DNA of 64,000 bases from Glycocaulis profundi (GCA_007050995.1 VJOU01000001.1:62001-126000), one strand, 5' to 3'; numbered from the stretch's first letter, positions 46,494 through 55,996 are shown. The notes: a model not told the origin generated them from the letters alone. Numbers and translations are program-made.

Positions 46494-47462
46494 TCAGCCC
46501 TCCACCGGCTGCGGCTGGACGGCCTGGATGTCGCCCGCGTCCGCGGGGTCGGAGACCAGGCGCACGAAGGCGTCGTGCAGATGAGGCTTGAGCGGCTCGA
46601 ACCGGGTCAGGCGCAGGCCCGCGTCCACGCAGGCCTTCAGCAGGCCCTGCGCGTCCGATCCCGGATGCAGGCGCACCACCCAGACCGCCGCGCCGTCCGC
46701 ATCGTCCGCGACCCGCTCGACCGCGCCGAAGGGGGCGAGCAGGGGGGCGGCGTCGCTTTCGGACGCGATGCCGATGGTGACCTGGCGCGGGACGACCGCG
46801 AGGGCCTCGTCCACCTTGCCGTCGAACACCTTGCGGCCCCGGGCCATCAGTACGATGCGGTCGCACAGACGCTCGGCGTGCTCCATGACGTGGGTGGAGA
46901 ACAGCACCGTGCGGCCCTGATCGGCCTGCTCGCGGATCATCTGCTCGAGCACCTGCTGGTTGACCGGGTCGAGGCCCGAAAACGGCTCGTCGAGGATGAT
47001 GAAGTCCGGCTCGTGGGCGATGGCGGCGATGATCTGGACCTTCTGGGCCATCCCCTTGGACAGCTCCTTGATCTTCTTGTGCGCGCTCTCGCCCAGCCCG
47101 AAGCGCTCCAGATAGGCGAGCGCGCGCTGGCGGGCGGTGGCGGCGGGCACGCCCTTGAGGCGCGCGAACAGGGTGATGACGGCCTCGGCGGTCATCTTGC
47201 GGTACACCCCGCGCTCCTCGGGCAGGAAGCCCACCCGGTCCAGCCGGGCCATGGTCGGCGGCCCGCCGAACAGGCGCACATGGCCCGCGTCCGGCGCGAT
47301 CACGCCCAGCGACATGCGAAGCGTGGTCGTCTTGCCCGCCCCGTTCGGCCCCAGAAAGCCGGTGATGCCGCCCGACGGCGCCTTGAAGGACACGTCGCGC
47401 ACGGCGGGAACGCCGCGGAAGCTTTTCGACAGGCCTTCGGCCTCCAGGGCGTATTCGCTCAT
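46494..47462 (-). CDS. ABC transporter ATPase, NatA-like
   Basis: A 322-residue nucleotide-binding subunit of the permease next to it. Walker A LGPNGAGKTTTLRM, signature LSKGMAQKVQ, Walker B FIILDEPFSGLDPVN, switch His FSTHVMEHAERL. The C-terminal domain of about 100 residues is the usual NatA/YhaQ-type extension. Start: ATG 47462 (MSEYALEAEGLSKSF); an in-frame ATG at 47468 is equally open and no ribosome site decides. Confidence 0.92.
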   Translation of the reverse strand: MSEYALEAEGLSKSFRGVPAVRDVSFKAPSGGITGFLGPNGAGKTTTLRMSLGVIAPDAGHVRLFGGPPTMARLDRVGFLPEERGVYRKMTAEAVITLFARLKGVPAATARQRALAYLERFGLGESAHKKIKELSKGMAQKVQIIAAIAHEPDFIILDEPFSGLDPVNQQVLEQMIREQADQGRTVLFSTHVMEHAERLCDRIVLMARGRKVFDGKVDEALAVVPRQVTIGIASESDAAPLLAPFGAVERVADDADGAAVWVVRLHPGSDAQGLLKACVDAGLRLTRFEPLKPHLHDAFVRLVSDPADAGDIQAVQPQPVEG

Positions 47463-47657
47463 GATCATCCGGTCTTGCTGGCGCGGGGGGCTGCCCCGCG
47501 CTTGTCGGGCGCCTCGCCGGGCGCGTCAATCACAGCCTGATTAGACGGGCCGCGGCGCCAAGTAAAGCGACCTTGACAAACTTACCCTTCCCGGAGACGC
47601 CGGGCCGGGGCCGTGCGATGATCGGGATGACCGCGACAGCGCGCCGGAGGCCTCGCC

Positions 47658-48077
47658 ATGACCGACTTCCCCATCGACTTCGCCGCGCTCGTCCCCGACA
47701 CGCGCCCGCGCCGCTGGCTGGTCCTGCCCGAAGGCTTCGAGGCCGTCGCCGCTCCCGATGAGCAGAGCCCGGTCTTCGAGGCCCCTCCGGCTGAAACGCT
47801 GGAGGCGGTGATCGCCGTGGCCCTGGCCGAGCCGAGGGTGCATCTGCTGGGCCGCGAGGGGCTTCAGGCGGCGCTGGTCCAGCGCTCGAAAGTGTTCGGA
47901 TTTCCCGACGACGTCACGGTGCAGGCCTTCCCCGCGGGGCCGGGACGGTCGGTTCTGGCGGTGTATTCGAGGGCGCGGATCGGCCGATATGATTTCGGCG
48001 TGAACCGAAAGCGGGTCCGCCGCTGGCTTGAAGCCGCGCGCGGACGGCTGGCTCAGGCCGAGGGCAGCGCGAAGTAA
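47658..48077 (+). CDS. DUF1499 family protein
   Basis: A 139-residue soluble protein. The family's C-terminal blocks are present: FPDDVTVQAFPAGPGRSVLAV and YSRARIGRYDFGVNRKRVRRWL. DUF1499 proteins are common in alphaproteobacteria and plastids; the function is unknown. Here the usual N-terminal membrane anchor is missing, so it starts with the soluble part. Its 3' end overlaps the convergent DinB-like gene by 25 bases. Confidence 0.8.
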   Translation: MTDFPIDFAALVPDTRPRRWLVLPEGFEAVAAPDEQSPVFEAPPAETLEAVIAVALAEPRVHLLGREGLQAALVQRSKVFGFPDDVTVQAFPAGPGRSVLAVYSRARIGRYDFGVNRKRVRRWLEAARGRLAQAEGSAK

Positions 48078-48550
48078 AGCAGGTCCAGCGAGGGCGGCTC
48101 GGCCACGCCGAGCTGGCGCAGGATGTGGCTCGCCTGCCCGCGATGATGGGTCTGGTGGTTGAACAGATGGGACAGGATCACCCCCACCGGCAGGGCCCTG
48201 GTCTCCCCGCGGGTGTTTCCGTATTCCAGAACCCGGTCGATGTCCGCCGGGGCGAGCTCCGCGACGAAGTCGATCAGACGGCGGTCCTCGGTCTCGCGCG
48301 CCTCGCGAAGGGCGGTGAAGTCGGCGAACAGTTCGGCGTCGAGCGAGGACGGCGCGGCGCCTTCCCCTGTCAGGCGTTTGAGCCAGATCCGGTCGGCGAC
48401 CATAAGATGGTTCAGCGTGCCGTGCAGGCTGCGGAAATAGGCCTTCACGTCGCGCTTGCGCTCGAAATCGCTCAGAGCCGTTGCCGCGTCGTAGAGCCGG
48501 GCGTTGGCCCAGGCGTTGTAGGCGGCGAAGCGCTTGAAATGGTCGAGCAC
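48053..48550 (-). CDS. DinB-family protein
   Basis: 165 residues of the four-helix DinB/YfiT fold. Metal ligands expected for the family are seen: His in LNHLMVADRIWLKRLTG and the paired His in LFNHQTHHRGQASHIL. Members are thiol-dependent or hydrolytic enzymes of varied function, so no specific reaction is assigned. It begins MLDHFKRFAAYNAWANARLYD. Convergent overlap with the DUF1499 gene is unusually long (25 bases). Confidence 0.9.
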   Translation of the reverse strand: MLDHFKRFAAYNAWANARLYDAATALSDFERKRDVKAYFRSLHGTLNHLMVADRIWLKRLTGEGAAPSSLDAELFADFTALREARETEDRRLIDFVAELAPADIDRVLEYGNTRGETRALPVGVILSHLFNHQTHHRGQASHILRQLGVAEPPSLDLLYFALPSA

Positions 48551-48709
48551 GGCGATGTCTCCTCCGAGGCCTTCTGGCGGGCCCGAGCCAGATACATAGC
48601 CGAGCGGGGCGGGGGGTCAAAAGCCGACGCCGCAGGCGCGCGACGCGAAACGGGCGCGGAAAGGGTGTCCTTCCGCGCCCGCGCGTCCGGCCATCGAGGG
48701 CCGGTCAGA

Positions 48710-48922
48710 TCACTCGGAGGCCTGCAGGTTGATCGCCTTGGGACCCTTGCCGCGCTGGTCGGGCTCGGTCTCGAAGGTGATGCGCTGGCCGTCGGCCAGG
48801 GAGTCCATGCCCGCGGCGTGCACGGCGGTGATGTGGACGAACACGTCCGCGCCGCCATCGTCGGGCTTGATGAAGCCGAAGCCTTTGGTGGTGTTGAAGA
48901 ACTTGACGGTTCCAGTGGTCAT
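48710..48922 (-). CDS. cold-shock domain protein, CspA family
   Basis: A 70-residue single-stranded nucleic acid binding protein: MTTGTVKFFNTTKGFGFI with RNP1 (KGFGFI) and RNP2 (VFVHI), ending GPKAINLQASE. It could act as an RNA chaperone; not necessarily cold-induced. Its leader contains the direct repeats at 48955-48989. Confidence 0.95.
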   Translation of the reverse strand: MTTGTVKFFNTTKGFGFIKPDDGGADVFVHITAVHAAGMDSLADGQRITFETEPDQRGKGPKAINLQASE

Positions 48923-48954
48923 GGTCGGGAAACCTTCCCCATTAGCGTGCGCGC

Positions 48955-48989
48955 CGCGTCCGGCGTGCGAGTTCAGTCGCGTCCGGCGT
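48955..48989. repeat. 12-base direct repeat in cold-shock gene leader
   Basis: CGCGTCCGGCGT occurs twice, at 48955-48966 and 48978-48989, 23 bases apart, 33 to 67 bases upstream of the cold-shock start codon. The spacing is about two helical turns, as for tandem protein sites. CATAAC at 49014-49019 read on minus (GCATAACG) could be the -10. Confidence 0.5.
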
Positions 48990-49221
48990 CCCGGTCGCGG
49001 CGAACGGACTCGTTATGCGGGGAAAGCTGAAGGCGTAGGCGTGTCGTCACGCGATGGTCCCAGTATTCCGCCGAGCCTGAAAGGCCGCCCGTGCAGAAGG
49101 GACTATGCCGGAAAAGACCAGCCCTCACAAGCATGTGCGAATCAATCCGCCCTGTGATCCTCCCCGTTCCGCGCCGGTCCCATGCGCGCTATCGTCAGGG
49201 TCGAGCCCTTCGGAGACGCCC

Positions 49222-49527
49222 ATGGCCCGACGACGCAGCTACCAGACCCGGATCAACCGGCTCCGCGAGGCCGACGCGCGCCGGGATTCCGGCCCCGACG
49301 CGGGCGGGATGATGCGGCTGGCCGTGCTGGTCACGCTGGTCCTGGTCGCGCTCGCGGTGGCCGCGGGATTCCGCGGCGAGGAGACCGCGCAGGGCATGGC
49401 CGGGTGGGCGGCGCGGCTGGGGCCGCTGGCCGAACCGGCCCTGTTCGGCGCGAGCTGGCTGGAGCTGGGCGTGGCCGGGTTCGGCGTGGCGCTGATCGCC
49501 CTGTGGCTGGTCAGGAGCTGGAAGTGA
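49222..49527 (+). CDS. 101-residue hypothetical membrane protein
   Basis: Starts MARRRSYQTRINRLREADAR, a basic cytoplasmic head, followed by two membrane helices (residues about 31-47 and 82-98, the second ending LIALWLVRSWK). ATG 49222 has GGAG seven bases upstream; the longer frame from 49105 lacks support. Its stop overlaps the GTG of the acetyltransferase gene (GTGA), so the two are translationally coupled. Family not recognised. Confidence 0.7.
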   Translation: MARRRSYQTRINRLREADARRDSGPDAGGMMRLAVLVTLVLVALAVAAGFRGEETAQGMAGWAARLGPLAEPALFGASWLELGVAGFGVALIALWLVRSWK

Positions 49528-50066
49528 ACGGCCCGGTGATCGAGACCGCGCGCCTGCGGCTCCGACCGCCACGCGAGGCCGATTTCGAGTCCATGTGCGT
49601 GCTCTACGCCGACGAGACCGCGGCCCGCTTCATCGGCGGCGTGAAGGAGCCCGCCGTCGTCTGGCGCATGCTGGCACAGATCATGGGTCACTGGGCCATG
49701 CGCGGCTGGGGCTTTTTCGCCATCGAGGAGCGCGCGACCGGTCGGTACGCCGGCTGGGCGGGGCCGTGGTTCCCCCATGGCTGGCCGGCGCCCGAGGTGG
49801 GCTGGTCCCTCCTGCCCGCTTTTCAGGGCCGCGGCTACGCCACCGAGGCGGCGGCCGCCGCCATCGATCACGCCTTCGGCACGCTGGGCTGGGACCGGGT
49901 CGTGCATCTGATCGACGCGGGCAACGATCCGTCCAAGGCCGTCGCGCGGCGTCTGGGCTCGTCCGACACCGGCCAGGACGCCGAGATCGCCGGGTTCGGC
50001 GTGATCGTGGACGTCTGGGGGCAAAGCAGGGCAGATTGGCGCGCCAGGTCCGGAGGGACGGTCTGA
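49524..50066 (+). CDS. GNAT-family N-acetyltransferase, GTG start
   Basis: A 180-residue acetyltransferase: IETARLRLRPPREADFESMC at the start, EVGWSLLPAFQGRGYATEAA as the CoA-binding motif, and GWDRVVHLIDAGNDPSKAVA. GTG 49524 is used, with AGGAG seven bases upstream, and overlaps the preceding stop. Similar to RimJ/RimL-like ribosomal-protein acetyltransferases; no substrate assigned. Confidence 0.88.
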   Translation: MNGPVIETARLRLRPPREADFESMCVLYADETAARFIGGVKEPAVVWRMLAQIMGHWAMRGWGFFAIEERATGRYAGWAGPWFPHGWPAPEVGWSLLPAFQGRGYATEAAAAAIDHAFGTLGWDRVVHLIDAGNDPSKAVARRLGSSDTGQDAEIAGFGVIVDVWGQSRADWRARSGGTV

Positions 50067-50078
50067 GGGGGTGCGGAC

Positions 50079-50702
50079 ATGGTCACGGGGACCCAGCGTT
50101 TCATGTATGCCGGCATGGCGCTTCTGGCCGCCGTGATCGGACTGACCTCGCTGCGTTACCTGCTGCCGGACGCGCCGGGCGGCGCGCTGCCCGTTCTGGC
50201 CAACGCCAACGCCATGCCATGGCTCGCCCTTCATGCCGGGTTCGGCGCGGTCGCCCTGCTCATCGGGCCGGTCCAGTTCCTGCCCGGCTTCCGACGGCGC
50301 TTCACGTCCGTCCACCGGGCGATGGGCGTGACCTATGCAGTCTCCGCGACGGTCTCGGCTGTCGCCGGGATCATCCTCGCGCTGGGGATCACCTCCGGCC
50401 CGGTGGCGGCCGCGGGCTTCGGTCTTCTGGGCGTCGTCTGGCTGGGCGCGACAGCGATGGCCGTCCGCGCCGTGATCGCCGGGCGATTTGCCGAGCACCG
50501 GCGCTGGATGGTGCGCAGCTTCGCGCTGACCCTGTCCGCCGTCGCCCTGCGCATCCAGCTTTTCATGGCGGGCATGACGGGCTTGAGTTTCGAGGCGAGC
50601 TATCCCGTGATCGCCTTCGCGTGCTGGATACCCAATCTGATCGTCGCGGAAATCTGGCTGCGCCGCCGCAGCGCGGCCGCCGGACCCGCCCTGGCCGAGT
50701 GA
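50079..50702 (+). CDS. DUF2306 integral membrane protein
   Basis: A 207-residue protein with five or six membrane helices. The DUF2306 pattern is visible: LHAGFGAVALLIGPVQFLPG, SVHRAMGVTYAV and AEHRRWMVRSFALTLSAVAL RI. Conserved His and Arg at helix ends are typical. Role unknown. AGGGGG precedes the ATG; it follows the GNAT gene by 12 bases and probably shares its transcript. Confidence 0.85.
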   Translation: MVTGTQRFMYAGMALLAAVIGLTSLRYLLPDAPGGALPVLANANAMPWLALHAGFGAVALLIGPVQFLPGFRRRFTSVHRAMGVTYAVSATVSAVAGIILALGITSGPVAAAGFGLLGVVWLGATAMAVRAVIAGRFAEHRRWMVRSFALTLSAVALRIQLFMAGMTGLSFEASYPVIAFACWIPNLIVAEIWLRRRSAAAGPALAE

Positions 50703-50709
50703 ACGCCCG

Positions 50710-51546
50710 ATGCTGACCCTTCTTCTCGCCGCCGCCGCGCTTCAGGCCGCCGATCTGGAGCTGGAGCTGTGCAATGACGCGCCCTTCACCGTGTCGTTCT
50801 CGGTGCGGCACGAGGCTGAGCCGGGCCGCCCCACCCAGCGCGGCTGGTTCGCCGCCGAACCGGGCCGGTGTGTGAGCGGCTACATTGGCCGCACCTACAG
50901 CGCCGAGGCGCTGGTCCACGCCCGCTCCGGCACGTGGCAGTGGCCGGACGCGTCATGGGAGGGCGGCGCGCGGGTCTGCCTGCCCGCGGCGACCCACGAC
51001 CAGATGGGCTTCGAACCGCCCTGCTCGGACGACGAGCGCGAGGCCCGCGCCGAGCGCGTGACGCTGGAGCGCGAGAACGGCCGCGCCGTGCTGCGCCACC
51101 GGGTCTCCTGCGCGGGGCAGGGCGACGAGGCGGGCCTGTGCGAGGACAGCCCGCGCGGGCCGGACGGCTTCTCCGAACCGCTGCGCATCCTTCAGGTCTG
51201 CAATCGCACCGGCGGTCCCGCCCGCGTCGCCGCCGCCGAGCCCATGGGATCGGGCGGACGGCTGTCGGAGGTCCGCGATCTGAACTCGGGCCAGTGCGCG
51301 GACATCTATCGCGGCTTTCCCCGAAACGGCCGGGTGCTGAGCCATGCCAGCGCGGCGGAAGGCGCGCTGACCGGCGGACGCGACCCGGTGGTGCTCTGCC
51401 TGCCGGACGCGGGCGAGCCCGGACGCGAACTCTACGGTCCCGCCATGGGCGACAGCTGCCGCCCCGGCGAGCGGCCCGCGCGCTTCACCGCCACGGAGTT
51501 CGGCGAGGGCGTCTCGCGCTTCACCCTGACACTGGGCGAGGAGTGA
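50710..51546 (+). CDS. exported protein with two DUF1036-like domains
   Basis: A 278-residue secreted protein; a short signal peptide (MLTLLLAAAALQAADLE) is visible. Two repeats begin LELCNDAPFTVSFSV (about residue 17) and LQVCNRTGGPARVAA (about 159). Each runs on to GWF/VRDL then an EPGRC/NSGQC turn and a Cys-containing close, the plan of DUF1036 proteins. Cys pairs in each half would form disulfides. DUF1036 proteins are exported and of unknown function; a tandem form is less usual. It starts eight bases after the DUF2306 stop. Confidence 0.65.
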   Translation: MLTLLLAAAALQAADLELELCNDAPFTVSFSVRHEAEPGRPTQRGWFAAEPGRCVSGYIGRTYSAEALVHARSGTWQWPDASWEGGARVCLPAATHDQMGFEPPCSDDEREARAERVTLERENGRAVLRHRVSCAGQGDEAGLCEDSPRGPDGFSEPLRILQVCNRTGGPARVAAAEPMGSGGRLSEVRDLNSGQCADIYRGFPRNGRVLSHASAAEGALTGGRDPVVLCLPDAGEPGRELYGPAMGDSCRPGERPARFTATEFGEGVSRFTLTLGEE

Positions 51547-51638
51547 CGCCCCGGGGCGTCTTGCAGCCCCGCGCGCATCGTGTAGAGGTCTGGGACGTTC
51601 GCTGAACGACCCCATCCGCCTGCCCCGCGAAGGATACG

Positions 51639-52904
51639 ATGCTCATCTATCGCAATGTCGCCAGCGTGATGTCCGCCAGCCTGCTGCTGCAGATTTCGGT
51701 GGGCGTGCTGGGCGTGGCCCTGCCGCTGGCGATGGCGCTGGCGGGCTGGTCGGGGCTGATGATCGGCTTGGTGGTGGCGGGGTACGGCGCGGGCTTCATG
51801 GTCGGCGCGTGGATCTCGCCCAAGGTGATCGGCACCATCGGGCACATCCGCGCCTACGCCGCCTTCGCGGGCGGCGCGGCGGGGCTGACCCTGATGCTGG
51901 CGCTCGATTCCTCGCCCGGCTGGTGGCTGGCCGCGCGCTTCGGCTTCGGGCTGTGCGCGGCGGGCATCTTCGCGGTCGCCGAGAGCTGGATCGCGGACGC
52001 GACCCCGTCCGAGCGCCGCGGCGCGGTGATCTCGATGTATCAGATCGTGGGCCGGGCGGGCCTGATCCTCGGCCCGTTCCTGCTGGCCTTCCCCGGCGTG
52101 GCGCTGACCGAGAGCTTCGTGATCGCGGGCATCTTCCTAGCCTTCGCCCTGATCCCGGTGACCGCCACCCGCCAGCATCAGCCCGCTCTGCCCGAAGGCG
52201 AGACCGTCTCGCCCCTGCGCCTGATCTCCATCGCTCCGGCGGCGGCGGGCGCGGCCTTCGCGGCGGGCGCGATCAATTCGGGCCTGCTCGCCTTCATCCC
52301 GATCTGGGCGCAGACCCTGGACCCGGCCCGGATCAGCGGCGCGGCGGCCATCGCGCTGGCCTCGATCTATTTCTTCTCCATGCTCATCCAGTGGCCGCTG
52401 GGCAAGCTGTCCGATCTCGTCGACCGCCGGCTGGTGATCGCCGGGCTGGCGCTGGCGGCATCGGTCTTCGCCGGCGTGCTGGCCTTTTTCGTCAGTCCCG
52501 GCCTCACGCTGGGCGCGGTTCTGGTCGGACTGTGGGGAGCGGCGAGCCTGTGCTATTACGGCGTGGCGGTGGCCCATGCGGCGGACCGCTCCACCATCGA
52601 GGAGCTGCCGGCCATCGCGTCGGGCATCCTGCTGGTCTGGGCGGCGGGTTCGGTGATCGGACCGATCTTGGCGGGTCTGGCCTATGCCAGCGCGTGGGAG
52701 GCGAGGGGCCTGTTCCTGTATGCCGCCGTCGCCAGCTTCATTCTCTCGGCCTTGGTGCTGTGGCGCTCGCGCGCCCGCGCCCCGGCCCGGCCCGAAGAGC
52801 GCGAGCCCTTCGTCAACCTGCAGGCCACCTCCGGCGCGCTGGCCGAGATCGACCGTCCCGACGAGGACTATGACGCCGAGCCCCTGCGCTCGCGGATGGA
52901 CTGA
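51639..52904 (+). CDS. MFS transporter, YcaD-like
   Basis: A 421-residue major facilitator with 12 predicted helices. The N-half has [15 protein letters not shown] and [20 protein letters not shown], with [15 protein letters not shown] typical of the YcaD-like subgroup. Substrate not known. The C-terminus carries an acidic tail ([14 protein letters not shown]). The next gene starts four bases after its stop. Confidence 0.88.
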   Translation: MLIYRNVASVMSASLLLQISVGVLGVALPLAMALAGWSGLMIGLVVAGYGAGFMVGAWISPKVIGTIGHIRAYAAFAGGAAGLTLMLALDSSPGWWLAARFGFGLCAAGIFAVAESWIADATPSERRGAVISMYQIVGRAGLILGPFLLAFPGVALTESFVIAGIFLAFALIPVTATRQHQPALPEGETVSPLRLISIAPAAAGAAFAAGAINSGLLAFIPIWAQTLDPARISGAAAIALASIYFFSMLIQWPLGKLSDLVDRRLVIAGLALAASVFAGVLAFFVSPGLTLGAVLVGLWGAASLCYYGVAVAHAADRSTIEELPAIASGILLVWAAGSVIGPILAGLAYASAWEARGLFLYAAVASFILSALVLWRSRARAPARPEEREPFVNLQATSGALAEIDRPDEDYDAEPLRSRMD

Positions 52905-52907
52905 CCC

Positions 52908-53240
52908 ATGATCGCCCTGCTCATCCTCCTGCCCGCCATGGCGGGCGCCGCCCTGGGCGTGCTGCTGCGCGCCCGGCTGAAGGCCGCCTCCCTGACCGTG
53001 TGGCTGGGCTGGCTGCTGATCGGGGCGGGCGCGCCGGTGCTGACCGGCCAGCTCGTCAGCCTCGCCCTGACCGGAACCGCCGAATCGCGGATCGAGGCCT
53101 GCGAGGCGGCGGGCGGGACGGCCTGCGCGGAGGCTTCGCTGATTCTCGTCTGGCCGCTGGTGGCGGGGCTGTCGGGCGCTCTGGGCTGGATCGCGGGGGC
53201 CATCGCGGCGCGGCTGTCGGGGCCTTCCACGAAAGTGTGA
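52908..53240 (+). CDS. 110-residue hypothetical membrane protein
   Basis: Hydrophobic throughout, with about three helices (residues 2-20, 29-52, 78-100) and two Cys in a loop ([12 protein letters not shown]). Family not recognised. Position four bases behind the MFS gene supports expression as a pair. It ends 113 bases before sucC, and the sucC promoter begins shortly after its stop. Confidence 0.65.
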   Translation: MIALLILLPAMAGAALGVLLRARLKAASLTVWLGWLLIGAGAPVLTGQLVSLALTGTAESRIEACEAAGGTACAEASLILVWPLVAGLSGALGWIAGAIAARLSGPSTKV

Positions 53241-53264
53241 GGCGATTCAGCCGCGCGCCTCGCG

Positions 53265-53292
53265 TTGCGCTGCGGCATCGCGATGCTATAAC
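53265..53292 (+). promoter_or_regulatory. putative sucC promoter, Caulobacter-type
   Basis: TTGCGCT (53265-53271) followed after 13 bases by GCTATAAC (53285-53292). The second half matches the Caulobacter housekeeping -10 consensus GCTANAWC exactly and the spacing is in range. It lies 62 bases upstream of the sucC start. Confidence 0.6.
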
Positions 53293-53353
53293 CCCGCGCG
53301 ACACCGGTCATCGACGCCTTCCTCCCACCACCGAGCGCGAGGGTTCCTCCCGA

Positions 53354-54550
53354 ATGAACATCCACGAGCATCAGGCGAAACAGGTCCTGAAGAGCTTCGG
53401 CGCGCCTGTCGCCGACGGCGTTGCCATTTTCTCCGCCGACGAGGCGGGCAAGGCCGCCGACCAGCTTCCCGGCCCCCTCTGGGTCGTCAAATCCCAGATT
53501 CACGCCGGCGGGCGCGGCAAGGGCAAGTTCAAGGAGCTGGGCCCCGACGCCAAGGGCGGCGTGCGCCTGGCCTTCTCGCGCGACGAGGTCATCGCTCACG
53601 CCAGGGACATGCTCGGCAACACGCTGGTGACCCACCAGACCGGCCCCGAGGGCAAGCAGGTCAACCGCCTGTACATCGAGGACGGCGCGGACATCGCGAC
53701 CGAGCTCTATCTGTCGCTGCTGGTCAACCGCGAGAGCGGCCGGGTGGCCTTCGTGGTCTCCACCGAAGGCGGCATGGACATCGAGGCGGTCGCCGAAGAG
53801 ACCCCTGAGAAAATCCACACCATCGACATCGACCCGGTCGCGGGCGTCAGCAAGGCCGACGCCGAGAAGATCGCCGACGCGCTGGAGCTGAAAGACGCCG
53901 CGCGCGAGGACATGCTCTCGCTGGCGGGCATCCTGTACAAGGCGTTCACCGAGAAGGACATGAGCCTTCTGGAGATCAACCCGCTGATCGTGATGGAAGA
54001 CGGCCGCCTGCGCGTGCTGGACGCCAAGGTGAGCTTCGACGGCAACGCCCTGTTCCGCCACGACGACATCCGCGAGCTGCGCGACACCACCGAAGAGGAC
54101 GACAAGGAGATCGAGGCGTCCAAGCACGACCTCGCCTACATCGCGCTCGACGGCGATATCGGCTGCATGGTCAACGGCGCGGGCCTGGCGATGGCCACCA
54201 TGGACATCATCAAGCTGTACGGCGCCGAGCCGGCCAACTTCCTCGACGTGGGCGGGGGCGCCAGCAAGGAGAAGGTGACCGCCGCGTTCAAGATCATCAC
54301 CGCCGATCCCAACGTGAAGGGCATCCTGGTGAACATCTTCGGCGGCATCATGCGCTGCGACGTCATCGCCGAGGGCGTGATCGCCGCGGTCAAGGAGGTC
54401 GGCCTGAAGGTTCCGCTGGTCGTGCGCCTCGAAGGCACGAACGTGGACAAGGGCAAGAAGCTCCTGAACGAGAGCGGGCTGGACATCACCTCCGCCGACG
54501 ATCTCGACGACGCCGCCCAGAAAATCGTCGCCGCCGTGAAGAAGGGCTGA
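53354..54550 (+). CDS. sucC: succinyl-CoA ligase beta subunit
   Basis: 398 residues; with SucD converts succinyl-CoA and ADP or GDP to succinate and the nucleotide triphosphate in the TCA cycle. ATP-grasp fold: [16 protein letters not shown] at the start, [16 protein letters not shown], the loop [25 protein letters not shown], and the C-terminal [13 protein letters not shown] and [13 protein letters not shown]. The start has no clear purine box. Three bases separate it from sucD. Confidence 0.97.
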   Translation: MNIHEHQAKQVLKSFGAPVADGVAIFSADEAGKAADQLPGPLWVVKSQIHAGGRGKGKFKELGPDAKGGVRLAFSRDEVIAHARDMLGNTLVTHQTGPEGKQVNRLYIEDGADIATELYLSLLVNRESGRVAFVVSTEGGMDIEAVAEETPEKIHTIDIDPVAGVSKADAEKIADALELKDAAREDMLSLAGILYKAFTEKDMSLLEINPLIVMEDGRLRVLDAKVSFDGNALFRHDDIRELRDTTEEDDKEIEASKHDLAYIALDGDIGCMVNGAGLAMATMDIIKLYGAEPANFLDVGGGASKEKVTAAFKIITADPNVKGILVNIFGGIMRCDVIAEGVIAAVKEVGLKVPLVVRLEGTNVDKGKKLLNESGLDITSADDLDDAAQKIVAAVKKG

Positions 54551-54553
54551 CCC

Positions 54554-55462
54554 ATGTCCGTACTCGTCAACAAAGACACCAAGGTCCTCGTCCAGGGCCT
54601 GACCGGCAAGACCGGCACCTTCCACACCGAGCAGGCGCTGGCCTATTACGGCACCCAGATGGTCGGGGGCGTGCACCCCAAGAAGGGCGGCGAGAGCTGG
54701 ACCAGCGGCCTGGACGCCGCGGCCACCCTGCCGATCTTCGCCTCGGTCGCCGAGGGCCGCGAGCGCACCGGCGCGACCGCCTCGGTGGTCTACGTGCCGC
54801 CCGCGGGCGCCGCTGACGCCATCATCGAAGCCATCGAGGCGGAGATGGAGCTGATCGTGTGCATCACCGAGGGCATCCCGGTCATGGACATGGTCAAGGT
54901 CAAGGCGCGGCTGGAGAAATCCAACTCCCGCCTGCTGGGCCCGAACTGCCCCGGCGTGCTGACGCCTGAAGAGTGCAAGATCGGCATCATGCCGGGCCAG
55001 ATCTTCAAGAAGGGCTCGGTGGGCGTGGTCTCGCGTTCCGGCACGCTGACCTACGAGGCCGTGTTCCAGACCACCGCCGAAGGGCTGGGCCAGACCACCG
55101 CGGTCGGCATCGGCGGCGACCCGGTCAAGGGCACCGAGTTCATCGACGTCCTGGAGATGTTCCTGGCCGACGACGAGACCAAATCGATCATCATGATCGG
55201 CGAGATCGGCGGCACGGCGGAAGAAGAGGCCGCCCAGTTCCTCGCCGACGAGGCCAGGAAGGGCCGCTCCAAGCCGATGGTCGGCTTCATCGCGGGCCGC
55301 ACCGCGCCTCCGGGCCGCACCATGGGCCATGCCGGCGCCATCGTCGCGGGCGGCAAGGGCGGCGCGGACGACAAGATCGAGGCCATGAAGGAGGCCGGAA
55401 TCACCGTCTCCGACAGCCCCGCCCGCCTGGGCAAGACGCTGGCCGACCTGCTCAAGGGCTGA
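54554..55462 (+). CDS. sucD: succinyl-CoA ligase alpha subunit
   Basis: A 302-residue partner of SucC. CoA-binding Rossmann region at the N-terminus ([19 protein letters not shown]), GGVHPKKGG, the [20 protein letters not shown] block, and the phosphorylated His259 in [10 protein letters not shown]. Translationally coupled to sucC, followed by a strong terminator, so the sucCD unit ends here rather than running into sucA as in some relatives. Confidence 0.97.
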   Translation: MSVLVNKDTKVLVQGLTGKTGTFHTEQALAYYGTQMVGGVHPKKGGESWTSGLDAAATLPIFASVAEGRERTGATASVVYVPPAGAADAIIEAIEAEMELIVCITEGIPVMDMVKVKARLEKSNSRLLGPNCPGVLTPEECKIGIMPGQIFKKGSVGVVSRSGTLTYEAVFQTTAEGLGQTTAVGIGGDPVKGTEFIDVLEMFLADDETKSIIMIGEIGGTAEEEAAQFLADEARKGRSKPMVGFIAGRTAPPGRTMGHAGAIVAGGKGGADDKIEAMKEAGITVSDSPARLGKTLADLLKG

Positions 55463-55481
55463 GCCGGACGCGATGCGAAAC

Positions 55482-55516
55482 GACGAAGGGCCGCCCCATC
55501 GGGCGGCCCTTTCTCG
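55482..55516. terminator. intrinsic terminator between sucD and BLUF gene
   Basis: An 11-base stem AAGGGCCGCCC / GGGCGGCCCTT with loop CATC and a short T-rich tail (TTCTCG). It stands between convergent genes and may serve sucCD on plus and the BLUF gene on minus. Confidence 0.8.
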
Positions 55517-55528
55517 TTCAGCGCCGCG

Positions 55529-55996
55529 TCAGCCCCGGCCGGGCATGGATGGCACGCTGAGCACCGATTTCAGCCGCGAGGCCGTGTTCAGCCGCTCCAG
55601 CAGGGGATCGCGGGCCAGGTCGCGCCAGTGGGGTTCGGCCGGGGCGTCCTCGGGCCCGGCCGCGTTCACGAACGCCATCGACCATGAGGGGAAGAGCCGC
55701 TCGGGGCAGTCCTCGCCTGCGATCAGATCGGCCAGGTCGGTGTGGCGGTCGTCGGTGCGGATCGTGCCCATCAGGCGCTCCAGCGCCGTGCCGGGACCTT
55801 CGAGCAGCTGCACGAACTGTCCGCCGTCATGGATGAGGATGCCGCTCAGTCCCAGCTCGTAATTGTTTCGCGAGCACGCCTGCAGGATGTCGCGCATGTG
55901 CGTCTGGAAGGTGTCCGCGTCGTCCTCGATGCGGCTGGTCGAGACATAGCACAGGCGCGTGAGCGCTTCGGGCGTCGATGTTTCGTCCAGGGCCAT
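55529..55996 (-). CDS. BLUF-domain blue-light sensor
   Basis: A 155-residue protein, nearly all BLUF domain (FAD-binding blue-light receptor). The photochemical residues are in place: Tyr17 in LCYVSTSR, Asn45 in SRNNYELGLSG, Gln63 in QFVQLLEG, and Trp105 in FPSWSMAF. There is a roughly four-residue insertion before Asn compared with AppA. The C-terminal 35 residues have no recognised output domain, so it probably signals through a partner. ATG 55996 has AGGTG six bases upstream; the frame opens earlier. It lies convergent to sucD and divergent from sucA across a 253-base gap. Confidence 0.88.
   Translation of the reverse strand: MALDETSTPEALTRLCYVSTSRIEDDADTFQTHMRDILQACSRNNYELGLSGILIHDGGQFVQLLEGPGTALERLMGTIRTDDRHTDLADLIAGEDCPERLFPSWSMAFVNAAGPEDAPAEPHWRDLARDPLLERLNTASRLKSVLSVPSMPGRG

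Noticed and set aside
49182-50066. One long 294-residue frame joining a leader and the acetyltransferase.
   Set aside because: The first 114 codons overlap the well placed 101-residue gene; the acetyltransferase starts at GTG 49524 with its own ribosome site.
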